The notes under the pieces were generated by a model, which had not been told where the DNA came from, searched no databases, and saw only the letters and a program-made list of their open reading frames with translations. A stretch of DNA of 34,168 bases from Lentisphaerae bacterium ADurb.Bin242 (GTDB lineage Bacteria > Verrucomicrobiota > Lentisphaeria > Victivallales > UBA1829), in assembly GCA_002069785.1 (NCBI GenBank), contig MWCA01000059.1, forward strand, positions 1-34,168, in the 5' to 3' direction. The first letter of the stretch is position 1, and each line of letters starts with the position of its first letter. This document shows, piece by piece, positions 15,766 to 24,186 of this stretch. Made by a program: the position numbers and the translations under genes.

Positions 15766-16965
15766 ATGAAATATTTATTTTATGTTCTTCCGGCATTGGT
15801 CAACATCATTACGGGGCTGTTTTTCTTCATTACCGCCAAACGCATGGCGGACAGCGGGGCGAACTCCTTCCTGGTGGCGTTGACGATGGCCGTGTGGGCC
15901 TCGGTCTACGCAATCACCGCCTTTTCCCTCGGGTATATCCAGAACAAACGCAACGCCACCCGGCTGATTTTCATCGGGCAGGGCATCCTGCTGGCCTCCA
16001 TGACGGGACTGCTGGTATTCCAGGACGTGACGATGCAATACATCTGGCTGCTGGGAACCGGCCTCGGAACGGCGATGTTCTTCGCCCCGTTCCAGATGGT
16101 CGTCAAGATGTTTGAAAAGGAAGAACACTCTCTGGAGTCCGTCGCCAGAAGCACGGGGATCTACACCTTTTCCTGGAGCTCCGGCCTGGCTTCGGGACCG
16201 TTCATCGCGGCGCTGGTCTGGGGAATGTTCTCCCGGGAGCACGGCTGGAAATACTGCTACGGGATCAACATTCTGCTGATCCTGTTTGTGATTTCGTGCG
16301 TGATTTTCATGCGCCGCTTCGTCCATGAAAAACTCCGGAGGGAGAACGGGGCCGTTCCGGACGGAAAGGCGGCGGAAACTCCGGCTGAAAAAGAGGCGGA
16401 ATCCACCCGGACCCTTCCGGATCTGATGATTGCCGCGTGGCTCCTGACGGCCCTTGGATATGTCGCCGTCACGATGCTGCGGACCCACATCCCGGATTAC
16501 TGTACCAAGATTCTGCGGATGAGCACGCTGGAACAGGGGATCGTGGTCGCGCTGGTCAGCTATGCCCAGGCGCTGGTCGGACTTGGTTTCTGGAAGCTCG
16601 GACGCCGCCTGTATCATCCGGGCCCGGTTCTGATCGCTTCGGCCGGCGGGATTGCCGCGCTCCTGATCTTCGCGCTGACTTCGACATGGATTCCCTATCT
16701 GTTCGCAGCGGTTCTGCTCGGAGGCTTTTCCGGGATGTTCTGTTTCATGTGCACGTTCCACGCGCTGATCCATCCGGAAAAAACGCCCCGGTATGTGGCG
16801 GTCAACGAGACCATTGTGGGGGCGACCTCCACTTTTTCTCCCCTGCTGGGAGGCCTTCTGGCGATCCGGGTCAACTTCGTGTTCCCGTTCTATCTCTGCG
16901 CCGGGCTGGTTCTTCTGGCGCTGCTCGCCTATCTCGGGCGCACCTGGAAATACCGCAGGTTCTGA
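15766..16965 (+). CDS. MFS transporter
   Basis: The 399-residue protein is strongly hydrophobic, with about twelve membrane segments in two halves. They are split by a hydrophilic cytoplasmic loop at about 185-220 (KLRRENGAVPDGKAAETPAE). The first half has the loop GYIQNKRNATRLIFIGQ between helices 2 and 3, a degenerate form of the MFS G-x-x-x-D-R-x-G-R-R signature. I do not recognise the substrate. It starts 48 bases after argF with AAAGG upstream, so it may be co-transcribed with argD-argF. An amino-acid or related substrate would be a guess. The transmembrane count is by eye. Confidence 0.8.
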   Translation: MKYLFYVLPALVNIITGLFFFITAKRMADSGANSFLVALTMAVWASVYAITAFSLGYIQNKRNATRLIFIGQGILLASMTGLLVFQDVTMQYIWLLGTGLGTAMFFAPFQMVVKMFEKEEHSLESVARSTGIYTFSWSSGLASGPFIAALVWGMFSREHGWKYCYGINILLILFVISCVIFMRRFVHEKLRRENGAVPDGKAAETPAEKEAESTRTLPDLMIAAWLLTALGYVAVTMLRTHIPDYCTKILRMSTLEQGIVVALVSYAQALVGLGFWKLGRRLYHPGPVLIASAGGIAALLIFALTSTWIPYLFAAVLLGGFSGMFCFMCTFHALIHPEKTPRYVAVNETIVGATSTFSPLLGGLLAIRVNFVFPFYLCAGLVLLALLAYLGRTWKYRRF

Positions 16966-16980
16966 GCGGCCCGCTTTTTT
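16965..16980 (+). terminator. Weak candidate terminator after the MFS gene
   Basis: A very short GC-rich hairpin (AGCG-GCC-CGCT) directly follows the stop and runs into TTTTTT. The stem is small, so it may not be efficient, but it is placed as expected before the convergent transglutaminase gene. Confidence 0.3.
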
Positions 16981-17007
16981 CCCGACGAACCCTTCCTCGG
17001 ACCGGAT

Positions 17008-19131
17008 TCACTTTTCCTGTCCTTCTTTTCGGAGCAGTTCCCGGATCCTCTGTTCGATTTCCCGGATTTCTTCCGGGGAAGGGGAACCGGTCCGGTAGCG
17101 GAGTTCCTCGTAGCGGAGACAGAGCTCCTGCGCGTCCGTGCCGGCATAGTGCTCCAGGAGCGTGGTTTCCGGGGAACGGCGTCTGCCCGTCCGGACGGCG
17201 TATTTCTTCTCGAACGCGGCGAACCGGGCGGCAAGCGCCCTCATCTCCGGAGAAAGGAGGACGCGTTTTTTCTGAAGGCGTTTGCGTTTTTTCCAATAAT
17301 AGAGCAGCCCCGCGGCGGCAAGCATACCGGATGCGATCATCCCCGGAATGGTTTTCAGCAGTTCCCAGAGGAAGCCGGAAAGCCCTGCGAGCAGCGTGAC
17401 AATGGCATTGGCGAAATGACCGCGCCGGACGTCGGCGAACGCCTGCTGGAAGAGCTGCTTCACAAGGTCGTAGACCGCTTTCGCAGAAGAATCCTTCTGG
17501 GTCCGCATGTCGGCGAGCCCGTCGTCCGGGGTGGCTTCGACGAGCATCCAGCGTTTTTCACCGCGCAGATACGCTTCACACCACGCGTGGGCGTGGGAGG
17601 CCCGGACGATGTAATAATCGGCCACCGGGCTTTTCTCTCCGCAGAGGAAGCCGGTCACGTAGCGTGCCGGGATCCCCTGGGTCCGGAGGAGAAGGACCGC
17701 CGAGGCGGCAAAAAATTCACAGTGTCCCTTCCGGGTTTTGGAAAGAAAATGGACGATGGGATCGACCCGCGGGTTCCGCTCGGGGAGGGAGAGGGTATAC
17801 GTGAAGTTCCGCTGGAAAAAGAGCTGGAGGGCGAGGATTCTTTCCAGGTCGCTCCGGTCGGAGTTCCGGACTTCCGGAGGGACCTGTGCCTCCAGTGCGC
17901 CGTGGAGGGCTGTCGGGACGGAAAGCAGGTCGGGGTCGTCCGGCTTCGGGTTCTGCCAGGCGGAATCCGGCACGATCGAGGGGACGTAAAGGGTGCATCC
18001 GCCGTCGGGTTTCCACTGCTTCAGCAGGAAGACTCCGGACGGCGTGAATTCGCCGGAATCCGCCACGGCGTCCAGCCGGAAAGTATTTCCGGGCGCGGGG
18101 ATCACGCCGCCGGTGCGGAAACGCTCGAAAAAGAGTTCGATCGGCGCGGCGCGGCCGAACTCGACGCCCTCTCTGACATTGAAGGTGGAATAGGAAAGGA
18201 TCGTGGCCCGCCTTGTCACGGAGAGCTGTTCCGGAAGAGCCTTCGGCGCGGTCCAGCGGCCGTTTTCATACATGGAGTAGACGCCGCCCCGGAGGTAGCC
18301 CGGAGGCGAGGCGGCTTTCGCGCGGAACATCACCGCGTTGCGGTCGGCGGCCAGTTCGGGGGAGAGCGTGGAATTCAGGTCGACGTTCTGCGAAAGGAAA
18401 TGGGTCCCCCCCTGCGGCATGTAGCGTTTCATCCCGATCCGGAGGAAATAGTATTCCACGGTGCGCATGAAGGATTCATTCTTGTAGTAAAAGCGGGTGG
18501 CGGCGACGGCAAACACGGGGATCAGCAGGATGCAGAAGATTTTGGCGATCCGGTTTTCCAGCGGGAAGCGCCGGCCCGGGAGTTTTTTTTCGCTGTATGC
18601 GGAATAAAAGAAGAACGGGAAAACCAGGATCATGAGCGTGACCGCGCACGCATAGGTGATCATGTAGCTCCGCAGAAGCGGAGTCAGGAAAGGCAGCAGC
18701 GTGTTGAACAGGGCTTCCGAGTTGAAGCGGTCGCCGCAGATGAGCATGGCTCCCGCGGAACAGGCGGCCGTGAATCCGAGCCGCTGCGGATTCGGATAGA
18801 AAGCGCAGCTGAAGGCGGCCAGATACGAAAGAAACGGAATGGCCAGATTGGAACGCACCACGAGATCGAGCAGTCCCACCCGGGAGTCGTCGATGCTCAC
18901 CAGCAGGTCCGGGATTATGGTCAGAACCAGCGCCATGGTAGTGCAGTAAATGATGGGACGGTCCCGGTAGGGCAGATAGTTCTTCTGGAAGAACGCGAAA
19001 AGCAGAATGAGGCATGCGAGGATCAGATAGTGCGGATAGTCGCTTTTGACCGTATAGAGAAACACCGGCGGAAGAACGACCGCCATGTTGCGGAAAAGAG
19101 TCGGGAAGTCGAGGAAGGGTTTTTCGTTCAT
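17008..19131 (-). CDS. Membrane transglutaminase-like protease (TgpA-type)
   Basis: The 707-residue protein starts with about six membrane helices (residues 15-215), has a large extracytoplasmic part and ends with another membrane helix (about 585-612) and a charged cytoplasmic tail. The transglutaminase-core triad is visible: Cys471 in KGHCEFFAASAVLLLR, His515 in SHAHAWCEAY and Asp536 in WMLVEATPDDG. This architecture matches the TgpA/DUF3488-transglutaminase family. The enzymatic activity of such proteins is mostly unproven. The ATG at 19131 overlaps the stop of the DUF58 gene as ATGA, indicating coupled translation. A longer in-frame extension upstream to 19752 is Arg/Pro/Gly-rich shadow of the DUF58 gene and was rejected. 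Confidence 0.88.
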   Translation of the reverse strand: MNEKPFLDFPTLFRNMAVVLPPVFLYTVKSDYPHYLILACLILLFAFFQKNYLPYRDRPIIYCTTMALVLTIIPDLLVSIDDSRVGLLDLVVRSNLAIPFLSYLAAFSCAFYPNPQRLGFTAACSAGAMLICGDRFNSEALFNTLLPFLTPLLRSYMITYACAVTLMILVFPFFFYSAYSEKKLPGRRFPLENRIAKIFCILLIPVFAVAATRFYYKNESFMRTVEYYFLRIGMKRYMPQGGTHFLSQNVDLNSTLSPELAADRNAVMFRAKAASPPGYLRGGVYSMYENGRWTAPKALPEQLSVTRRATILSYSTFNVREGVEFGRAAPIELFFERFRTGGVIPAPGNTFRLDAVADSGEFTPSGVFLLKQWKPDGGCTLYVPSIVPDSAWQNPKPDDPDLLSVPTALHGALEAQVPPEVRNSDRSDLERILALQLFFQRNFTYTLSLPERNPRVDPIVHFLSKTRKGHCEFFAASAVLLLRTQGIPARYVTGFLCGEKSPVADYYIVRASHAHAWCEAYLRGEKRWMLVEATPDDGLADMRTQKDSSAKAVYDLVKQLFQQAFADVRRGHFANAIVTLLAGLSGFLWELLKTIPGMIASGMLAAAGLLYYWKKRKRLQKKRVLLSPEMRALAARFAAFEKKYAVRTGRRRSPETTLLEHYAGTDAQELCLRYEELRYRTGSPSPEEIREIEQRIRELLRKEGQEK

Positions 19132-20489
19132 AAGCGGCCGTTTCCTCCTTTCAGAAGTTCCTCCGCGGAAATGGTTTCCACCCACTCGGGGCCGGGGGAG
19201 GAGGATACCAGGAAGGCCCGGACCGCCGCCCCGTGCTTGAGCAGGTTTTTGTACAGTTTTTCGGATTCCTCGTCGATGTTCAGCAGAATCAGGAACACCG
19301 CCCCGGTGGAGGCGATCTGGTTGAGGAGCGATGGCGTGAGCTTGCAGAAACGGTCGTAGGAGCGGGTGTATCCCAGGGAGGCCAGGAGGTCCAGGAACGC
19401 CTCCCGGGTCATCGTGTTCCGCCCGGTCCGGAAGTGGTGAATCTCCGAACCGGCGGCAAAGACGTCGACCACGAAATGATGGGCGGAAAGCGAATTTGCG
19501 AGGGAAGCCGTCAGCGAGACCGCCGCCTCGAACGGAACATCCTGATCGGTCGGGAGGATCGGCTTGAGGGTGACCAGGTTCTTCAGAATGACAAGCGGCT
19601 TGCGGACGGGGGAGGGGCACAGGTTGTCGAGGATGACCGCCGCGCTGGAAAGTTTCTCTTCCTGGAATTCCTTCACGACCAGACGGTTGTGCTTTGCGCT
19701 CGCGCTCCAGTGGATCTTGCGGGGATCGTCGCCGTCCCGGTATTCCCGGCACCCGTAGAAGTCCATGCTGTCGCCGATCGACGGGGTGGAGCTCATGCTC
19801 TGATGGTGGAGGCTGGAGCCGTCGGGCAGCCGGATGGAGTTCAGTTCCGTATGGAAGGGATGGCAGATGATCTCCTGACGGTTCCCGCGCTGGCGCCTTG
19901 CCTTGACGAGGCCGAAGGGGAACAGGCTTTCCGCGACGGCCGGAGGCAGTTCGTAGATGCCGCGTTTGAGGATCGTGAAGCGGCGGCGGAGCTCCATTCT
20001 GGACTTTGCCGGGATCTGGAGCTTTGGAACCGAACGCTCTTCCGGGACGAACTCCTTCGTGCTCATGGAGGAATCCACGAGAATGTCGAATCCGGGGAGG
20101 AAGGAGTCGTTCACGATTTCAGTGCGGATCTCGAACGGAGTGCCGCAGATGGTGCGCGAGGGGGGACGGCGGATCACCTGGATGCTGCGGGGGAAAACGA
20201 TTTTTGCCAGCAGGTCGATCAGGAAGAGAAGCGTCAGGAGAAAAAACAGCATGACCGCCGGGCTGCGGGCGAGAAGCAGCGAATAGAACGAAATCGGAAG
20301 GTAGGCCACGGCCAGCAGCCGCCCCTGCGGCGTGAAATAGTGGTCCGCGAAGGCCGTCATCCAGAAAAGCAGCATGACGGTCGGGGAGACGTATTCCTTG
20401 TCCACGCGGTTTTTCCGGAAAGGCAGCCAGGTGGGACCCGACTGAAAACGCGCGGCAAAACTCTCGTTTTTTGGCGTCTGCTTCTTCAT
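19128..20489 (-). CDS. DUF58-domain membrane protein
   Basis: The 453-residue protein has two N-terminal hydrophobic helices (about 35-98) followed by a beta-rich region and the DUF58 signature at about 238-268: GDSMDFYGCREYRDGDDPR, then KIHWSASAKHNRLVVKE. The C-terminal third looks like a von Willebrand A-type fold (SSAAVILDNLCPS, VFLILLNIDEESEKL). It lies between moxR and the transglutaminase gene, overlapping the latter by four bases. In this common gene trio the MoxR ATPase is thought to act on the vWA-like partner, perhaps as a chaperone; the exact job is unknown. An AAAGGGAA precedes the ATG at 20489, 24 bases after the moxR stop. Confidence 0.9.
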   Translation of the reverse strand: MKKQTPKNESFAARFQSGPTWLPFRKNRVDKEYVSPTVMLLFWMTAFADHYFTPQGRLLAVAYLPISFYSLLLARSPAVMLFFLLTLLFLIDLLAKIVFPRSIQVIRRPPSRTICGTPFEIRTEIVNDSFLPGFDILVDSSMSTKEFVPEERSVPKLQIPAKSRMELRRRFTILKRGIYELPPAVAESLFPFGLVKARRQRGNRQEIICHPFHTELNSIRLPDGSSLHHQSMSSTPSIGDSMDFYGCREYRDGDDPRKIHWSASAKHNRLVVKEFQEEKLSSAAVILDNLCPSPVRKPLVILKNLVTLKPILPTDQDVPFEAAVSLTASLANSLSAHHFVVDVFAAGSEIHHFRTGRNTMTREAFLDLLASLGYTRSYDRFCKLTPSLLNQIASTGAVFLILLNIDEESEKLYKNLLKHGAAVRAFLVSSSPGPEWVETISAEELLKGGNGRL

Positions 20490-20513
20490 GTTCCCTTTCG
20501 CGGGAGGCCGTCG

Positions 20514-21455
20514 TCAGACGGGAATTTTTGTCTTCTGGATGATCCCTTCCAGGGTCTCCGTGGCGGAGATGCCCGCATGTTTGCTTTCGAGGGTCATGAG
20601 CAGCCGGTGCGCCAGGACCGGGATCAGGAGCTTCTTCACGTCGTCCGGCCGGACGAAAAGGCGGTCGTCGAGCCAGGCCGCGGCCTGGGCGCAGCGGGAC
20701 AGCGTCAACAGCGCGCGCGGACTGGCGCCGAGGCGGATTTCCGGGGTGTCGCGGGTGGCGCGGATGATCTGTATCATGTATTCCGTGATGGAGCGTTCGA
20801 CCTCGATGGTGCGGATTTCCGCGCTGATTACGCAGACTTCCCGGCAGTCTAGAAGCGGCTGGATGGAGTCCAGCGGATCGACGATTTTACGGTCCGTCAG
20901 CAGGGCCAGTTCGCCCTCTTCGTCGGGATATCCGAGCGAGATCTGGACGGCAAAGCGGTCGAGCTGGGCTTCCGGCAGGGGATAGGTGCCGTAATATTCC
21001 ACCGGATTCTGCGTGGCGATCACCAGAAACGGCTCCGCCAGCTTTTCAACGTGTCCGTCGATCGAGACCTGCCGTTCATTCATGGCTTCCAGCAGGGCCG
21101 ACTGGGTCCGCGGCGATGCCCGGTTGATCTCATCCGCCAGCAGGAAGTTGGTGAAGATGGGGCCTTTCCGGAAGAAAAACCCGCCTTCCTTCGGAGAGAA
21201 AACGGAGGAACCGAGGATGTCTGCCGGCAGAAGGTCGGGCGTAAACTGAATCCGGGTGAACTGGGCATCCACCGACAGCGCCAGCGCCTTGGCCAGAGTG
21301 GTCTTCCCGACGCCGGGAACGTCTTCCATGAGAATGTGTCCTCCCGCGAACAGGGCCGTAAACAGCAGGTCGAAGGTTTCCTCTTTTCCGCGGATCACGG
21401 AAGAAAGCTGACGCCGGACCGCGCTGACTTTTTCATGGAGATTTGTCTGTGCCAT
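20514..21455 (-). CDS. MoxR-family AAA+ ATPase
   Basis: MoxR ATPases act as chaperones for vWA-containing partners. The 313-residue protein has Walker A GVGKT (48-52), the LLADEINR Walker B (105-112), the family's PDLLPADILG loop and the sensor-like IATQNPVEYYGTYPLPEAQLDRF segment. A helical lid with RLGASPRALLTLSRCAQAAA follows. Length and motifs are normal. I chose the ATG at 21455 because AGGA lies nine bases before it. An ATG at 21464 is only a base or so from that AGGA, and one at 21515 adds an unlike Arg/Pro-rich tail. It heads the moxR-DUF58-transglutaminase operon. Confidence 0.93.
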   Translation of the reverse strand: MAQTNLHEKVSAVRRQLSSVIRGKEETFDLLFTALFAGGHILMEDVPGVGKTTLAKALALSVDAQFTRIQFTPDLLPADILGSSVFSPKEGGFFFRKGPIFTNFLLADEINRASPRTQSALLEAMNERQVSIDGHVEKLAEPFLVIATQNPVEYYGTYPLPEAQLDRFAVQISLGYPDEEGELALLTDRKIVDPLDSIQPLLDCREVCVISAEIRTIEVERSITEYMIQIIRATRDTPEIRLGASPRALLTLSRCAQAAAWLDDRLFVRPDDVKKLLIPVLAHRLLMTLESKHAGISATETLEGIIQKTKIPV

Positions 21456-21538
21456 TCGTATCATTCCTGATTGAGCTGTTTCACGCCCGCCGGGTGCCGG
21501 ACTTCGGTTTTTCAAAAAAGAACATCCCGTATCCCGAC

Positions 21539-21567
21539 AATATACATGTCCGTAATTTGACTTGCAA
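21539..21567 (-). promoter_or_regulatory. Promoter of the moxR operon
   Basis: On the minus strand, TTGCAA (21567-21562) and TATATT (21544-21539) are separated by 17 bases. The leader to the ATG at 21455 is about 75 bases. Confidence 0.6.
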
Positions 21568-21577
21568 GGAGCTCCGG

Positions 21578-21606
21578 TTGATTTTCCCTTACATAAATGA
21601 TATATT
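21578..21606 (+). promoter_or_regulatory. Promoter of the enolase-superfamily gene
   Basis: TTGATT (21578-21583) and TATATT (21601-21606) are separated by 17 bases. Its -35 is only ten bases from the -35 of the divergent moxR promoter, so one regulator could affect both. Confidence 0.6.
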
Positions 21607-21657
21607 ATTCCTTATCGGGGAAACGCCCGCGCCTGTATGTAAAAATGGAGATGAGTG

Positions 21658-22764
21658 ATGAAATTCAAAATCGATGCGATGACTCTGCACCTGTATTCCA
21701 TTCCTCTGGCAATGCCGTTCCGGATCAGCGCCGGAGTCATCACCGACAAGGCCGCCGCGATCCTCGAACTCCGGAGCGGGGACCTGACCGGCTGGGGCGA
21801 GGCCGCCGTGGACGCGGTTCCCTTCTATGCGCATGAGACCGTCGGTTCCGTGGCGGACCTCTTCCGCAACACCCTCGCGCCGCTTCTGCTGGGGCGGGAG
21901 TTCTCCCACCCGGATGAAGTCACCGACTGTATGGACCAATACCGCGGCAACCACTTCGCCAAGGCTCCGGTGGACGCCGCCGCCTGGGATGTCTACGGGC
22001 AGATGATTGGGCAGCCGGTCTGGAAGCTGCTGGGCGGAACTCATCCGCGTTTCGAGTCCGGACCGAGCATCGGCATCAAGGATACGCCCGCAAAAACCGT
22101 CGCCGACGTGGAAAAACTGCTGGAGGAGGGCGACGCGCGGATCAAGATCAAGGTCAGTCCCGGCTTCGATACCCCTTATATCAAAGCGGTCCGGGAACGT
22201 TTTCCGGAGATCCGCCTGATGGTGGATGCCAACAACGCCTACGGGATCGAAGACGCGGACCACATCGCGGAGTGGGATCGGTTCCGGCTTCTGATGATCG
22301 AACAGCCGCTGGACGAACGCGACATCTATTATCATTCGATTCTGCGGAAAAAGGTCAGAAATCCGATCTGTCTCGACGAGAGCATCCACACGATGCACGA
22401 CGCCCGGTGCTGTGCGGACCTCGGCAGCGCGGACATCATCAACATCAAGGTCTGCCGGGTCGGGGGCCTGACCCACGCCCGCCGGATTCACGACTTCTGC
22501 CGCGAAAAAGGCATCGCCAACTGGATCGGCGGACGCGTCGGATTCGGGGTCGCCGTCGCCGCCCGGGTGGCCGCCGCCACGCTCCCCAATTGCACCCTGC
22601 CGTCGGATTGCATCTGCGACTCCATGTATATGAGGGATGACATTCTGGAAGAACCTTTCACGCTGGACCGCTATCACGGGACCGCTCCGGACGCTCCCGG
22701 CCTCGGAATCAAAGTCGACCGCGCCAAACTGGCGAAATACACCGCCTCGGTGATCCGTCTCTGA
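21658..22764 (+). CDS. Enolase-superfamily enzyme, OSBS / N-acylamino acid racemase type
   Basis: The 368-residue protein belongs to the muconate-lactonizing subgroup of the enolase superfamily. Visible catalytic elements are the KxK motif RIKIKVSPG (Lys163, Lys165), metal ligands in VDANNAY (Asp190), MIEQPLDERD (Glu215) and ICLDES (Asp240), and the second-strand lysine in NIKVCRVGGLTHA (Lys264). The order matches o-succinylbenzoate synthase and N-acylamino acid racemase proteins. Those usually have a W-GG-M-E segment near residue 290; here it reads WIGGRVGFG, which may signal a different substrate. No other menaquinone gene is nearby, so a racemase, epimerase or dehydratase role is as likely. 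The ATG at 21658 has GGAG seven bases upstream. Confidence 0.82.
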   Translation: MKFKIDAMTLHLYSIPLAMPFRISAGVITDKAAAILELRSGDLTGWGEAAVDAVPFYAHETVGSVADLFRNTLAPLLLGREFSHPDEVTDCMDQYRGNHFAKAPVDAAAWDVYGQMIGQPVWKLLGGTHPRFESGPSIGIKDTPAKTVADVEKLLEEGDARIKIKVSPGFDTPYIKAVRERFPEIRLMVDANNAYGIEDADHIAEWDRFRLLMIEQPLDERDIYYHSILRKKVRNPICLDESIHTMHDARCCADLGSADIINIKVCRVGGLTHARRIHDFCREKGIANWIGGRVGFGVAVAARVAAATLPNCTLPSDCICDSMYMRDDILEEPFTLDRYHGTAPDAPGLGIKVDRAKLAKYTASVIRL

Positions 22765-22784
22765 CCGTTTTCCCGATCCGTTCC

Positions 22785-24098
22785 TTACCAGCGCCCGCTC
22801 TGGCGGGCGGGAGCGCTGGCGCTCCGGAACTCGCCGCCCGTCCGCCGGTCCAGCGCCGCGACCATGTAGCGGAGAGCGTCCATGGCGTGGTCGTTGAGCT
22901 TGACGGGTTCCTCTTTGGCGTTGCGGGAATCGTTCCCTTGCGCCCAGCGGTAGTCGTAGATTTCCGACAGCGTGTTTTTCAGCGTGTTGAAGAAGAACAG
23001 ACGCGGTTTGCCGTCGCCCTGTTTCGCCAGGCGGTTCTTCACCGACTGGATTCCGGCGGTCACCTCCTTGAACGCCGCTTCGGTGCGGATTCCGGCGCTG
23101 GAGAGTTCCGCCCGTTCCGCGGCGTCGTGGTCGGCGGCGGTGAACCCGTAGCGTTCGTTTCCGGAGAGTTCCAGAATCTTCCGCGCGTGCTCGGCAGTCC
23201 GCACGGCGGCCTGGTAATGCTCCCGGTAGAGGTAGAGCCGCCCGTCGGGGTCGAGCGCGCCCCACAGGCACACGAACGGGTTGGTGAAACCGAAATCGAT
23301 GGCGCGGACTTTCTTCCAGTCGTCGGGGATCGGGAAAGGTTCCACCCCATGAAGGTCTTCGTCGAATTCCTCGTAGACCGCCCCTTGGTTGTCGCGCCAG
23401 ATGCCGTTGAGCATCCGGTCGCGCATGAGTTCCGGGAGCGCCTCCAGCGCGGCCAGATATTCCGCCGGAAGGTTCTCCCGGTTGTCGTGGGCGCTCCAGT
23501 TCAGCCGGACCCATTTGTCGACGTTCGGCAGTTCGATTTCGGTATCCGGATCGACGTGCCGCACGCCCACATAGTGGAGCCAGTGGCGCGGTCCGCGTGG
23601 ATTGCAATCCAGAATCAGCTTCGGCACGGCCTCGCGTCCGCGGGCGTCCCGGACCTTCTGCGCCAGTCGCGTGACTGCCATCTGCATGGCTTCGTAGGAA
23701 AGCTGTGTCGCTTCGTTCAGGAAGACCGTGATGTATTCATTGCCGAGGATCTTTTCCATCCGGTCGGAGTCGTCCAGCCCGCCGACCACGATCCGGGAGC
23801 CGTTCTTGAAACAGATCGTGAGTTCCGTTTCGTTCATGCGGTAACAGCTTCGCGGCAGACCGGCGGAAAGGTAGCGCCGGAAGGTGTCGTTCCAGAGCGA
23901 AGCCTTTGCATGAGTTTTGTGCTTGCGTGCGGCCAGCTGGCGCGAACCCGGAAACTGAAGCGCCCGCCGGACCAGATATTCCGTGATGAGCACGGTTTTC
24001 CCGGACCTCGAACCGCCGTCGAACAGAAACCGGGTTTTTCCTTTCGAGGCGAGGAGCGCCCACGCCTTTTTCTGTTTTTCATTGAACTTCAATCCCAT
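22785..24098 (-). CDS. Phage terminase large subunit, without other phage genes
   Basis: Large terminases package phage DNA with an N-terminal ATPase and a C-terminal nuclease. The 437-residue protein has Walker A FDGGSRSGKT (26-35), Walker B TVFLNEATQ (Glu129), the coupling motif LILDCNP (161-167) and the RNase H-like nuclease acids: AIDFGF (Asp268), AADHDAAE (Asp323/Asp325) and KLNDHAMDAL (Asp403, Asp407). All key residues are present, so the enzyme looks intact. No small terminase, portal, capsid, integrase or lysis gene lies within 10 kb on either side. The neighbours are an enolase-superfamily gene (convergent, 20 bases away) and a glycosidase operon. The ATG has a strong AAAAGGAG, which is complementary to an upstream sequence. 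Confidence 0.9.
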   Translation of the reverse strand: MGLKFNEKQKKAWALLASKGKTRFLFDGGSRSGKTVLITEYLVRRALQFPGSRQLAARKHKTHAKASLWNDTFRRYLSAGLPRSCYRMNETELTICFKNGSRIVVGGLDDSDRMEKILGNEYITVFLNEATQLSYEAMQMAVTRLAQKVRDARGREAVPKLILDCNPRGPRHWLHYVGVRHVDPDTEIELPNVDKWVRLNWSAHDNRENLPAEYLAALEALPELMRDRMLNGIWRDNQGAVYEEFDEDLHGVEPFPIPDDWKKVRAIDFGFTNPFVCLWGALDPDGRLYLYREHYQAAVRTAEHARKILELSGNERYGFTAADHDAAERAELSSAGIRTEAAFKEVTAGIQSVKNRLAKQGDGKPRLFFFNTLKNTLSEIYDYRWAQGNDSRNAKEEPVKLNDHAMDALRYMVAALDRRTGGEFRSASAPARQSGRW

Positions 24099-24100
24099 AA

Positions 24101-24171
24101 AAAACTCCTTTTCCGGAAGCGCGGAGCGTCAAAGGCAATCCCGCGTTTCGGACGCTTTCAAAAGGAGTTTT
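24101..24171 (-). promoter_or_regulatory. Hairpin masking the terminase ribosome-binding site
   Basis: A perfect 12-base inverted repeat, AAAACTCCTTTT / AAAAGGAGTTTT, occupies 24160-24171 and 24101-24112. On the minus-strand transcript the right copy holds the terminase Shine-Dalgarno AAAAGGAG, two bases plus a T-run from the ATG. The left copy is an exact anti-Shine-Dalgarno placed 15 bases after the stop of the GH95-like gene. A second inner stem (AGCGUC/GACGCU, or GAAAGCG/CGCTTCC with one mismatch) lies within. Transcripts coming through from the glycosidase operon would therefore sequester the ribosome-binding site, and the U-run after the stem might also terminate them. Confidence 0.6.
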
Positions 24172-24186
24172 GAACTCAATGCTGCG

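Noticed and set aside
19132..19752. N-terminal extension of the transglutaminase protein by 207 codons
   Set aside because: The extension overlaps the DUF58 gene, is Arg/Pro/Gly-rich, and the ATG at 19131 has the expected ATGA overlap and begins the membrane domain.
17149..20852. Two long plus-strand open frames (736 and 539 codons)
   Set aside because: They are antisense to the transglutaminase, DUF58 and moxR genes, all of which show conserved motifs in the other strand.
21589..23607. 672-codon minus-strand open frame
   Set aside because: It runs antisense through the enolase-superfamily gene and out of frame through the terminase gene; both of those have intact catalytic motifs.
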